Part shown: in pieces, positions 1 to 6,479 of the stretch
Layout of the letters: the number at the start of each line of letters is the position of its first letter
Numbering within the stretch: the first letter of the stretch is position 1
Source: JAXDLK01 sp034666665
GTDB taxonomy: Bacteria; Desulfobacterota; Binatia; JACPRU01
Reading direction: 5' to 3'
Length of the DNA: 15,921 nt
Assembly (NCBI GenBank): GCA_034666665.1
Contig: JAXDLK010000008.1
Location: 1 to 15,921 of the forward strand
Program-made: the position numbers and the translations under genes
Notes under the pieces: generated by a model
Database searches by the model: none
What the model was told of the DNA's origin: nothing
What the model saw: only the letters and a program-made list of their open reading frames with translations

Positions 1-20
1 ATTCCGGAGATCCCGCTCGG

Positions 21-390
21 GTGAGGGCCCCGGTGGAAATGCGCTCAATGTGTGAAACGTCCCCGCATCCCCCGACGAAAGCACTGCCCTTGGTTCTTCT
101 CGTGCACGGCGGACCGTGGATGCGGGACGAGCGGGGGTATGATCCGGAGGTGCAGTGGCTTGATCGTCGCCGCCGTACGGGCGAAGAAAAACCAGTGATG
201 TTCGTCGTCTACCCGGACGAGGGTCACTGGATCATCCGCAACGCGAACCGTCTCGGACCTCTACGGTCGCGCGGAGGAGTTCCTCGCCAAGTGCCTCGGT
301 GGTCGCGCGGAGCCACGGCGGCCGGTGTGGAGGGCTCGAGCGTCGAGGTCCGTTGAGGTTTCTCGCCGCATCCGTCACCTGCCGTGGTAG
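21..390 (+). pseudogene. Remnant of S9 (prolyl oligopeptidase-type) serine peptidase
   Basis: Two separated pieces of an S9-family peptidase C-terminal domain are fused. Bases 87-155 encode LPLVLLVHGGPWMRD...GYDPEVQWL, the oxyanion-hole HGGPW region that starts the alpha/beta-hydrolase domain. This runs straight into KPVMFVVYPDEGH (about 193-230), the region around the catalytic His near the protein's end. The intervening segment, which should hold the nucleophile Ser (GGSYGG-type) and the catalytic Asp, is missing. An extra G at 255/256 then shifts the frame. In the new frame the expected ending DLYGRAEEFLAKCLGGRAEP resumes from 256 and stays open to a TAG at 388-390, overlapping the toxin's 3' end. 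The loss of two catalytic residues plus the frameshift makes this a non-functional relic. More of the gene may have lain left of the window. The family match is from recognised motifs only. Confidence 0.72.
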
Positions 391-671
391 CCCGCTTCGC
401 GCTGATGACGGATCGCCAGCACGCGAACCAGCCCTTCCGGCTCCGAATGCTCGTAGAGCGCGACGTAACCGGAACGACCATGGGAGATGACCAACTCGCG
501 CAACGGCGATCCACGCTGCGCGAGTCGCCCGATCTCGGGATGCCGTTCGAGGATCAGGACCGCTTCGCGGATCTTTCGGATGTCATTGATGGTGGTTGCC
601 GGGTCTCGCTGGAGATGGAATTCGACGATGCGTTCGAGATCCTCGAGCGCTTCCTCGTCGAAGACGATCAC
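375..671 (-). CDS. RelE/ParE-family toxin of a type II toxin-antitoxin system
   Basis: This 98-residue protein has the ParE/RelE toxin layout. An N-terminal strand (MIVFDEEAL) is followed by a long helical hairpin (about 8-45, including DLERIVEFHLQRDP and IREAVLILERHPEIGR). A beta-sheet core follows, with RELVISHGRSGYVALYEH and VRVLAIRHQREAGY at the C-terminus. The IGR-x-RELVI...GYVALY...VLAIRHQRE pattern is typical of the ParE-like branch, whose members poison DNA gyrase, whereas RelE members cleave mRNA. Which activity applies here cannot be read from the sequence. Its ATG overlaps the antitoxin TGA by 4 nt (ATGA, 668-671), so translation is probably coupled. It is convergent with the peptidase relic, and its last codons overlap that relic's read-through frame. 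Confidence 0.85.
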   Translation of the reverse strand: MIVFDEEALEDLERIVEFHLQRDPATTINDIRKIREAVLILERHPEIGRLAQRGSPLRELVISHGRSGYVALYEHSEPEGLVRVLAIRHQREAGYHGR

Positions 672-949
672 GGAATTCGACGGGCCTTGGGACGACGTCG
701 CGGCGATTTGCCGAGCGCGCGCCGTTCGAGGTAGTCGAAGACCTCGCGCGCTGGGATAGCCAGACCGGATTTTCTCATCCTGGCGAGCCGGCGCTTCGCC
801 TCGGCATAGAACGCGGCCCGCGCCTCCTCGGCTTCCACTTTCTCACGGATCGCATCGACCATGAACGCATGCGCCGTGGTGTCCTGCGAGTCAGCAAGCT
901 TCTCCGCCCGCCGCTTGACGTCATCGGGGACTCTCAGCGAAACAGCCAC
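668..949 (-). CDS. RHH/CopG-like antitoxin, partner of the ParE-type toxin
   Basis: This predicted 93-residue antitoxin starts at GTG 949. Residues 1-45 (MAVSLRVPDDVKRRAEKLA...TTAHAFMVDAIREKVEAEEA) match a ribbon-helix-helix fold: a short strand with alternating polar residues (VSLRVP) followed by two helices. Residues 45-75 (RAAFYAEAKRRLARMRKSGLAIPAREVFDYLE) form the toxin-wrapping tail, and the end is Arg/Lys-rich. The frame stays open far upstream to about 2329, but that part is antisense shadow of rmuC. I chose GTG 949 because the RHH strand must be N-terminal and because a palindromic operator candidate sits 10 bp upstream. It overlaps the toxin by 4 nt. The complex is expected to autorepress, as is usual for RHH antitoxins. 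GTG rather than ATG initiation is an inference. Confidence 0.82.
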   Translation of the reverse strand: MAVSLRVPDDVKRRAEKLADSQDTTAHAFMVDAIREKVEAEEARAAFYAEAKRRLARMRKSGLAIPAREVFDYLERRALGKSPRRRPKARRIP

Positions 950-958
950 GTGCCAGTA

Positions 959-978
959 TGTATCACAAATGCGATACA
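959..978 (-). promoter_or_regulatory. Palindromic operator candidate of the toxin-antitoxin operon
   Basis: Read on the minus strand, the sequence is TGTATCgcatttgtGATACA: perfect 6-bp inverted arms around an 8-bp spacer. It ends 9 nt before the antitoxin GTG. RHH antitoxins commonly bind short palindromes overlapping their own promoter, so this is the natural autoregulatory site. The site is comparatively AT-rich within GC-rich surroundings and includes a plausible -10-like GATACAT. Binding itself is inferred. Confidence 0.55.
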
Positions 979-1171
979 CTGGGCCATCGCACGATTGGAG
1001 GTTACGGCAACTCGAGCCATCCATGCCGCGGCGGAGCGGGATGCGCGAGACGACGGAAGAATCGCAGCGAAGTCGAGTCGAGCACTCGAGCTCGAGCAAT
1101 CGATCTCGTAAACCGGAATGGAACTGGCGGCTCGTCAACCGTTGTCGGAGCCCCCGCGCGAGAATCGCGGC

Positions 1172-2551
1172 ATGGACGTTCTCCCGTTCGCGGTCATCCT
1201 CGTGCTCGGCGTCGTCGGTGGAGCGCTTCTCGGCTGGGCGTTCGGGCGGCGGCCCGAGGTTCTGACGGAGCTTCGCACCCGCCTCGAAGAGCGGTCGGTC
1301 CGGGTCGACCGCCTCGAAGCCGAGGTGGCGACCCTCCGGCATCGTGTCGCCGAGCTCGACGGTGAAAGCGCCGGTCTCGCCGCCGAGCTCGCGCACGAGC
1401 GGCGGTCGAGCGCGGAGAAGCTCGCCGTACTCGAACGGGCGGAGCAACAGCTCCGTGACGCCTTCCAGACGCTCTCGGCCGAGGCTCTCCGTCAGAACAA
1501 CCAATCGTTCCTCGAGCTCGCCCGCACGTCGCTCTCCGAGCACCAGATGGTCGCGACGATGGAGCTCGAGGGCCGCCAGCGCGCGATCGCCGACCTGGTG
1601 GCGCCGGTGCGCGAGTCTCTGGAGAAGGTCGGGTCTCACCTCCGCGAGGTCGAGCAGGCTCGTATCGGCCACTACTCGTCGCTGACCGAGCAAGTGCATT
1701 CGCTCGCGCGTACGCAGCAGCAGCTTCACGCCGAAACCGGCAACCTGGTGAAGGCGCTGCGCGCGCCGACGGTGCGGGGCCGATGGGGAGAGATTCAGCT
1801 GAAGCGCGTCGTCGAGCTCGCCGGCATGGTCGACCACTGCGACTTCCACGAGCAGCAGACGGCGCAGACGGAGAATGGGCGCGTGCGGCCCGACATGATC
1901 GTCCGCCTGCCCGGCGGCAAGAACGTCGTGGTCGACGCGAAGGTGCCGCTGGTCGCCTACCTGGAGGCGCTCGAGGCGCCCGACGACGCCGCCCGCGAAG
2001 CGAAGCTCCGCGACCACGCGCGTCAAGTGCGCGATCACGTGACGAAGCTCGCGAGCAAGGCGTACTGGAGCCAGTTCCCGGCGACGCCGGAGTTCGTGCT
2101 GATGTTCCTGCCGGGCGAGGCGTTCTTCAGCGTCGCGCTGCAGCACGATCCCGCGCTTCTCGAGTTCGCCGTCGAGGCCAAGGTGATCGTCGCGAGCCCG
2201 ACGACGCTGATCGCGCTGCTCCGTGCCGTGGCGCATGGCTGGACGCAGGAGAAGCTCGCGGAGAACGCCGCGCGGATCAGCGAGCTCGGCCGCGCGCTCT
2301 ACGATCGCGTCGGCTCGCTCGCCGAGCACTTCGAGAAGCTCGGCCGTTGCCTCGAGCGCGCCGTCGGATCGTACAACGAGGCCGTCGGCTCGCTCGAGGG
2401 ACGCGTGCTCGTGACGGCGCGGCGGTTCCGAGAGCTCGCCGCGCCGTCGGCGGGGCCGCTCGTCGAGGTGGAGGTCGTCGATCGCGCGGTGCGTCCGCTC
2501 GCTGCACCGGAGCTCACCGCGGGCGATCTGCGCACACGCAACGTCGCGTAG
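1172..2551 (+). CDS. rmuC: RmuC family DNA recombination protein
   Basis: This 459-residue protein has the full RmuC architecture. An N-terminal membrane anchor (about 5-24, LPFAVILVLGVVGGALLGWAF) is followed by a long coiled coil (about 30-190, rich in Glu, Arg, Leu and Ala). The conserved nuclease-like core carries RGRWGEIQLKRVVELAGM (202-219), RPDMIVRLPGG (239-249) with VVDAKVPL (253-260), then FLPGEAFFSVAL and ASPTTLIALLRAVA (341-354). The RPD...VDAK pair resembles a PD-(D/E)xK nuclease centre. In E. coli, RmuC restrains inversion at short inverted repeats; its biochemical activity is poorly defined. I chose ATG 1172 because it places the membrane anchor at the N-terminus. ATG 1118 would add 18 unrelated residues. 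The gene stands alone, with 53 nt to the acyl-processing operon downstream. Confidence 0.93.
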   Translation: MDVLPFAVILVLGVVGGALLGWAFGRRPEVLTELRTRLEERSVRVDRLEAEVATLRHRVAELDGESAGLAAELAHERRSSAEKLAVLERAEQQLRDAFQTLSAEALRQNNQSFLELARTSLSEHQMVATMELEGRQRAIADLVAPVRESLEKVGSHLREVEQARIGHYSSLTEQVHSLARTQQQLHAETGNLVKALRAPTVRGRWGEIQLKRVVELAGMVDHCDFHEQQTAQTENGRVRPDMIVRLPGGKNVVVDAKVPLVAYLEALEAPDDAAREAKLRDHARQVRDHVTKLASKAYWSQFPATPEFVLMFLPGEAFFSVALQHDPALLEFAVEAKVIVASPTTLIALLRAVAHGWTQEKLAENAARISELGRALYDRVGSLAEHFEKLGRCLERAVGSYNEAVGSLEGRVLVTARRFRELAAPSAGPLVEVEVVDRAVRPLAAPELTAGDLRTRNVA

Positions 2552-2604
2552 TCGCCGGAAGTCGCCTTTCGTCGGTGGGCGTGTTTCGCTAGCCTCATCG
2601 CGAA

Positions 2605-3669
2605 ATGCTTTCGGAAGTTCGCGAGTTCATCGCCGCGCCGGACGCAGCGGCATTCGACGAGCTCGCTCTTCAGGTGTTCCGCTTCCAGTACGAGCGGAAC
2701 GAGCCGTACCGCCGCTACTGCGAGCGCCGCGGCCGAGATCCGGGGAACGTGCGCAGCTGGCCGGAGATCCCTGCGGTCCCGGTAGCAGCGTTCAAGGAAG
2801 TCGATCTCGTCGTGGCGGGGCTCGGCGAGGGAGCAGTCTACCGGACGAGCGGGACCACCCGGGGTGCCGATCGCCGCGGCCGCCACCACGTTCCGGAGCC
2901 GGCGATCTACCGCCAGGCGGCGATCGCGTCGTTCCGCCGATGGGTGGTTCCGGACGGCGTGCGGCTGCGTTTCCTCGTGCTCGCACCGCCGCTCGCCGAG
3001 GAGGCGCAGTCGTCGCTCTGCCAGATGATCGACTGGCTGGCGGAGGACATCGGCCACTCGCCGCCGGAGCACTTCGTGAGTGGTGGCACCCTCGCCGCGG
3101 AGGAGCTCGTCGGCCGTCTTCGCGAGCTTCAGTCCTCTCGCGAGGCGTTGCTGCTGATCGGCGTGACCTACGCCTTCGTGCGTTTCATCGATTTCTGTCA
3201 GCCGCGCGACCTTCGCCTCCGGCTGCCGTACGGCTCGCGCGTCGTCGACACCGGCGGAACCAAGGGACGGAGCCGCTCCCTGTCGCGCAACGGGCTCCTG
3301 CGCGCCTACTGGGAGCGCTTCGGCATCGCCGGCTACTTCGTCGCCAACGAGTACGGCATGACCGAGATGTGCTCGCAGTTCTACGACGGTTCGATCCGCG
3401 ATCACGTACAGGGCGTGAAGCGCGACCGCGCGAAGATCCCGCCGGCATGGGTACGGACGACGGTGGTCTCGCCGGAGACTCTCGAGCCCGTGCCGCCGGG
3501 CGAGCGGGGCCTGCTCCGCCATCTCGACCTCGCCAACGTCGGCTCCGTCGCCGCGCTCCAGACGGAGGATGTCGGCTACGCGATCGGCGACGGCTTCGAG
3601 ATTCTCGGTCGAGCCGAGGGGGCCGAGGTGCGCGGCTGCTCTCTCCTCCTCGAGGACGTGGCCGGGTGA
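2605..3669 (+). CDS. LuxE-like acyl-protein synthetase (acyl-activating, acyl-Cys carrier)
   Basis: This 354-residue protein has the length and motif order of the LuxE family, a branch of the adenylate-forming superfamily. It has a helical N-terminus, then YRTSGTTRG (79-87, the ATP/AMP phosphate-binding loop), DTGGTKGRSR (215-224), NEYGMTEM (249-256), an ALQTEDVG segment (318-325) and GRAEGAEVRGCSL (335-347). In luminous bacteria LuxE adenylates a fatty acid and carries the acyl group on a Cys about ten residues from its C-terminus before passing it to LuxC. Cys345, nine residues from the end here, lies in the same place. No luxA, luxB or luxD is in the window, so the acid substrate is unknown. 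The ATG has no clear Shine-Dalgarno sequence. The stop TGA overlaps the next gene's GTG, so the two subunits are probably translationally coupled. A generic PaaK-like ligase is less likely given the C-terminal Cys motif. Confidence 0.85.
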   Translation: MLSEVREFIAAPDAAAFDELALQVFRFQYERNEPYRRYCERRGRDPGNVRSWPEIPAVPVAAFKEVDLVVAGLGEGAVYRTSGTTRGADRRGRHHVPEPAIYRQAAIASFRRWVVPDGVRLRFLVLAPPLAEEAQSSLCQMIDWLAEDIGHSPPEHFVSGGTLAAEELVGRLRELQSSREALLLIGVTYAFVRFIDFCQPRDLRLRLPYGSRVVDTGGTKGRSRSLSRNGLLRAYWERFGIAGYFVANEYGMTEMCSQFYDGSIRDHVQGVKRDRAKIPPAWVRTTVVSPETLEPVPPGERGLLRHLDLANVGSVAALQTEDVGYAIGDGFEILGRAEGAEVRGCSLLLEDVAG

Positions 3670-4883
3670 ACGCCACGCCGGCGTCGCCTCGAGATCTGCG
3701 AGATCGCCTTCGCGAGCTTCGCTCCGCGCCTCGCGCGGAAGGCCTCGAACGCCGTGCCGAAGCCATCGCTGCGGCAGCGGCGCGATTCCTCGATCCGACC
3801 GACCCGCTTCGCCGTCGCACCGAGGAGGATCTGCCGCGCGCGACCGGTTTCTCGCCGCGGATGATCCGCGAGGCGCTGTGGCGGATCTTCGCGCCGATCA
3901 CGGCTTCCGAGCTCAGCGCCCTGGCCGCGGAGCTCCAAGGCGAGCCCGTCCGCGTCCTCGCGATCGTCTCGGCCGGGAACGTGCCGGGAGTCGCGCTGCC
4001 GAAGACCGTGCTCGCGCTCACCGCGGGCGCCGCCTGTCTGGTGAAAGCCGCCAGCCGCGAGCCCGTGCTACCGGTGCTCTTCGCCGAGGCGCTCGCGGAC
4101 GTGGACCCCGTGCTCGCTCGATCGCTCGCGGTCCTCTGGTGGCCCGGCGGGACCGCGGCGGTCGAGCGCGAGCTCGCGGCCGCGGACTCGCTCGTCGCCT
4201 ACGGTTCGGACGATGCGCTCGGAGCGCTGGCGGCGTTCGCGCCGCCGCGATTCGTCGGTCATGGACACCGGCTGAGCATCGCGTGCGTGCGTCTCGGAGA
4301 CGATGCCCCCGTCGACGAGCTCGCGCGTGCGGCCGCGCTCGACGTGGCGCTCTACGATCAGCTCGGCTGCCTCTCGCCGCAATGCCTGTACGTCGAAGGC
4401 CGGCCCGCGGATCGGGAGCAGCTCGTCGCACGTCTCGCGGCGGCGCTGCAGGAGCTCTCGGAGACCTTGCCACGCGGGAGCATACCGGCGGAGGCTTCGA
4501 CCGCGATCCGCCGCCTCCGCGACGAGTACGAATGGCGCGAGATCTCCGGGGAAGCCGTCCGCGGACGACGGAGCGCCCACGGAACCGACTGGACGATCCT
4601 CGTCGATCCCGACCCGCATTTCCGCTCGACCCCTCTCTACCGCACCGTCTTCGTGCGGCCGCTCGAGAGCATCGCCGCGCTGCGCGAGTCGCTCGGCCGT
4701 GCGGACGCGCTCGTCGAGTCGATCGGCATCGGACCCTGGTCGGAGGATGCGGCACGCAGGATCGCGTCGGCGATGCACGCACCGCGCATCGCCCCGCTCG
4801 GTGCCATGCAGTCGCCGGATCTCCGCTGGCGCCAGGGCGGACGCCATCCTCTCGCGGGAATCGCCGCCACCGATCGCCGATGA
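3666..4883 (+). CDS. LuxC-like acyl-protein/acyl-CoA reductase (aldehyde-forming)
   Basis: This 405-residue member of the LuxC family of NADPH-dependent acyl reductases is distantly related to aldehyde dehydrogenases. Key segments are ILRE-like helices (60-90), AIVSAGNVPGVALPKTVLAL (99-118, nucleotide binding), LVKAASREPVLPVLFAEAL (125-143), VAYGSDDAL (177-185), FVGHGHRLSIA (196-206) and YDQLGCLSPQ (230-239). Cys235 in the last segment matches the nucleophile that holds the acyl group as a thioester. It is somewhat shorter than luminous LuxC (about 480 residues). It starts at GTG 3666, sharing GTGA with the LuxE-like stop, and ends sharing ATGA with the aminotransferase. The expected reaction is reduction of the acyl thioester received from the LuxE partner to an aldehyde. 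With no luciferase nearby, the aldehyde is more likely handed to the next enzyme. The family call is strong and the substrate is unknown. Confidence 0.87.
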   Translation: MNATPASPRDLRDRLRELRSAPRAEGLERRAEAIAAAAARFLDPTDPLRRRTEEDLPRATGFSPRMIREALWRIFAPITASELSALAAELQGEPVRVLAIVSAGNVPGVALPKTVLALTAGAACLVKAASREPVLPVLFAEALADVDPVLARSLAVLWWPGGTAAVERELAAADSLVAYGSDDALGALAAFAPPRFVGHGHRLSIACVRLGDDAPVDELARAAALDVALYDQLGCLSPQCLYVEGRPADREQLVARLAAALQELSETLPRGSIPAEASTAIRRLRDEYEWREISGEAVRGRRSAHGTDWTILVDPDPHFRSTPLYRTVFVRPLESIAALRESLGRADALVESIGIGPWSEDAARRIASAMHAPRIAPLGAMQSPDLRWRQGGRHPLAGIAATDRR

Positions 4884-6082
4884 GCGAGCTCACCGACCTC
4901 TTCCGCCGCCATGTGGCGCAGACCTCGCCTGCTCCACTCGGGATCGAGATCGTCCGCGCGCGGGGAGCTCGTATCTGGGACCGGGACGGGCGTGAGTACC
5001 TGGACCTCCTCGCCGGCATGGGCGTCGCCAACGTCGGACACTCTCACCCGGAGGTGGTGGCGGCGGTGCGCGATCAGGCCGAGCGATACCTGCACGCGAT
5101 GGTCTACGGCGAGTACGTCGAGGAGCCGCAGGTGCGGTTGGCGGCGCGGCTCGCCTCGGTGCTCCCCCCGTCGCTGTCGGCCGTGTATTTCACGAACAGC
5201 GGCACGGAGGCGATCGAAGGAGCGCTCAAGACGGCGCGCAAGCACACCGGGCGGAAGGCCGTCGTCGCATTCGAGGGGAGCTTCCACGGCGACACCATGG
5301 GCGCGCTCTCGCTCGGCGGGAACGCTCTCTATCGCGCTCCCTTCGAGCCGCTGCTGCCGGGGGTCCGGCTGCTCCCGTTCGGAGACGATTCCGCGCTGAG
5401 CGCGATCGACGAAGCCACCGCGGCGGTGTTCGTCGAGCCGATCCAGGCGGAAGGCGGCGTGCGCTTGCCGCCGCACGGGTTCCTCGAACGGCTCCGCCGG
5501 CGCACGCGCGACGTCGGAGCTCTCCTCGTCTACGACGAGGTCGTGACCGGATTCGGGCGGACCGGACGCCTCTTCGCATTCGAGCACGACGGCGTGGTTC
5601 CCGACGTGCTCGTCCTCGCGAAGGCGCTCGGCGGCGGCATGCCGCTCGGCGCCTTCGTCTCCTCCGCCGAGATCCTCTCGACCCTCGCGAGCGATCCGCC
5701 GCTCGCGCACGTGACGACCTTCGGTGGCCATCCGGTGTGCTGTGCGGCGGGGCTCGCCGCGCTCGAGGTGCTGCTGCGCGAGCGGCTGTGGGAGCGCGCC
5801 GAGCGAGTCGGCCGGGCCATGCGCGACCGCCTGGCGTCCCTACCGTGGAAGGGGCGGCTGCGGGACGTACGCGGTGGGGGGTTGCTGGTCGGGATCGAGC
5901 TCGGCGACGCGGAAGCGGTGCGCAGCTTCACCGCGCGGGCGTTCGAGCGCGGGCTCGTCCTCAACTGGACGCTCCATCGCGATCGCGTGATCCGGCTCGC
6001 GCCGCCGCTGACGATCTCCGAGGAGGAGATCGAGCGGAGCCTCGCGGCGATGAGCGACGCGCTCGCGGCTCCGCCGCACTGA
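4880..6082 (+). CDS. Class III PLP-dependent aminotransferase
   Basis: This complete 400-residue fold-type I, class III aminotransferase belongs to the ornithine/acetylornithine/omega-amino acid group. Visible landmarks are LAGMGVANVGHSHPEVV (44-60), TNSGTEAIEGALKTAR (105-120, phosphate binding), FEGSFHGDTMGALS (131-144, ring stacking), VFVEPIQAEGG (183-193) and YDEVVTGFGRTG (218-229, with the Asp that pairs with the pyridine nitrogen). LAKALGGGMPLGA (247-259) holds the Schiff-base Lys248, followed by TTFGGHPVCCAAG (279-291) and a C-terminal RLAPPLTISEEEIE. All catalytic residues are present. The ATG overlaps the LuxC-like stop by 4 nt, and its position as third gene suggests it aminates the aldehyde made by LuxC. 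The amino donor cannot be read from sequence. Alternatives are acetylornithine, GABA or beta-alanine type aminotransferase, with the operon linkage incidental. Confidence 0.9.
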   Translation: MSELTDLFRRHVAQTSPAPLGIEIVRARGARIWDRDGREYLDLLAGMGVANVGHSHPEVVAAVRDQAERYLHAMVYGEYVEEPQVRLAARLASVLPPSLSAVYFTNSGTEAIEGALKTARKHTGRKAVVAFEGSFHGDTMGALSLGGNALYRAPFEPLLPGVRLLPFGDDSALSAIDEATAAVFVEPIQAEGGVRLPPHGFLERLRRRTRDVGALLVYDEVVTGFGRTGRLFAFEHDGVVPDVLVLAKALGGGMPLGAFVSSAEILSTLASDPPLAHVTTFGGHPVCCAAGLAALEVLLRERLWERAERVGRAMRDRLASLPWKGRLRDVRGGGLLVGIELGDAEAVRSFTARAFERGLVLNWTLHRDRVIRLAPPLTISEEEIERSLAAMSDALAAPPH

Positions 6083-6097
6083 AGGATCAGCCCGACG

Positions 6098-6140
6098 GTA
6101 GCGAGCAATCGCGGCGTCTGTCCGGGACCCGGCTCGCTAC
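6098..6140. terminator. Inverted repeat between convergent genes, possible bidirectional terminator
   Basis: GTAGCGAGC (6098-6106) and GCTCGCTAC (6132-6140) are perfect 9-bp inverted arms around a 25-nt loop. The element starts 16 nt after the aminotransferase stop and covers the TAG stop of the convergent DUF2007-type gene. There is no U-tract on either side, so intrinsic termination is uncertain. It could instead be an mRNA 3'-end stabiliser. Confidence 0.42.
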
Positions 6141-6373
6141 TTCGTCTCCGACGGCTCGGCGATGTCCTTCAGGAATTCGGCGATCACCTTCTTCGCCGCC
6201 TCCACTTCGCCCTCGGGCACGACCAGTCGGATCGTCGTGTCGGGATTCGGCCCGAACATCGAGGAGGAGGCTTCGTTGATCAGCGAGCAGGGGATACCCG
6301 CCGCATCGAGCTGCTCCTTCAGCGCGTGCGCTTCGACCGGGTCGAATGTCTGATGAACGGTCTCGAGATCCAT
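6137..6373 (-). CDS. DUF2007-type small protein (putative signal-transducing protein)
   Basis: This 78-residue protein has the pattern of the DUF2007 family: an opening METV-like strand (MDLETVHQTFDPVEAHALKEQLDAAGIPCSL), a middle variable loop (NEASSSMFGPNPDTT), then IRLVVPEGEVEAAKKVIAEFL. The family forms a small ferredoxin-like alpha/beta fold, loosely called signal-transducing, and its real function is unknown. I chose the ATG at 6373 because AGAGGTG lies just upstream at proper spacing. A longer start at 6418 (adding MFDLPDATIHSEVL) lacks such support. It is convergent with the aminotransferase and divergent from the metallophosphoesterase across a 106-nt gap. Its stop codon lies inside the 6098-6140 inverted repeat. 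Confidence 0.75.
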   Translation of the reverse strand: MDLETVHQTFDPVEAHALKEQLDAAGIPCSLINEASSSMFGPNPDTTIRLVVPEGEVEAAKKVIAEFLKDIAEPSETK

Positions 6374-6479
6374 GAGCACCTCTGAGTGGATGGTTGCGTC
6401 GGGCAAATCGAACATCCGTGGGAACACGCCGCGCGATCCGCAGTCGATTCCCCCCGGTGCTTTCTTATAGCCTTGAGCG
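6374..6479. promoter_or_regulatory. Divergent intergenic region between DUF2007 gene and metallophosphoesterase
   Basis: This 106-nt gap must hold promoters for both directions. The only clear AT-rich -10-like element is CTTATAG at 6464-6470, which reads as CTATAAG on the other strand. No convincing -35 accompanies it in either direction. If it serves the plus strand, transcription would begin at about 6477, too close to GTG 6480 for a normal leader. That would favour ATG 6519 for the metallophosphoesterase. Confidence 0.3.

Noticed and set aside
1000..1111. Possible short coding remnant before rmuC (ends in SSRALELEQSIS) with a GGAGG upstream
   Set aside because: No recognisable family, the frame joins unrelated antisense sequence, and the TCGAG-rich stretch is low-complexity.
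950..2329. Extension of the antitoxin frame back through rmuC
   Set aside because: The extension is antisense to rmuC, and the RHH strand must be near the N-terminus. The operator palindrome at 959-978 also argues for a start at 949.
3569..4879. Long open frame upstream of and in frame with the aminotransferase, which would give an 837-residue fusion
   Set aside because: The upstream part is Arg/Ala-rich shadow of the LuxC-like gene. The real aminotransferase starts at ATG 4880, with its first conserved block shortly after.
2605..6082. A bioluminescence (lux) operon
   Set aside because: Only LuxE-like and LuxC-like genes are present. There is no luxA/luxB luciferase, no luxD thioesterase and no flavin reductase, and an aminotransferase takes their place.
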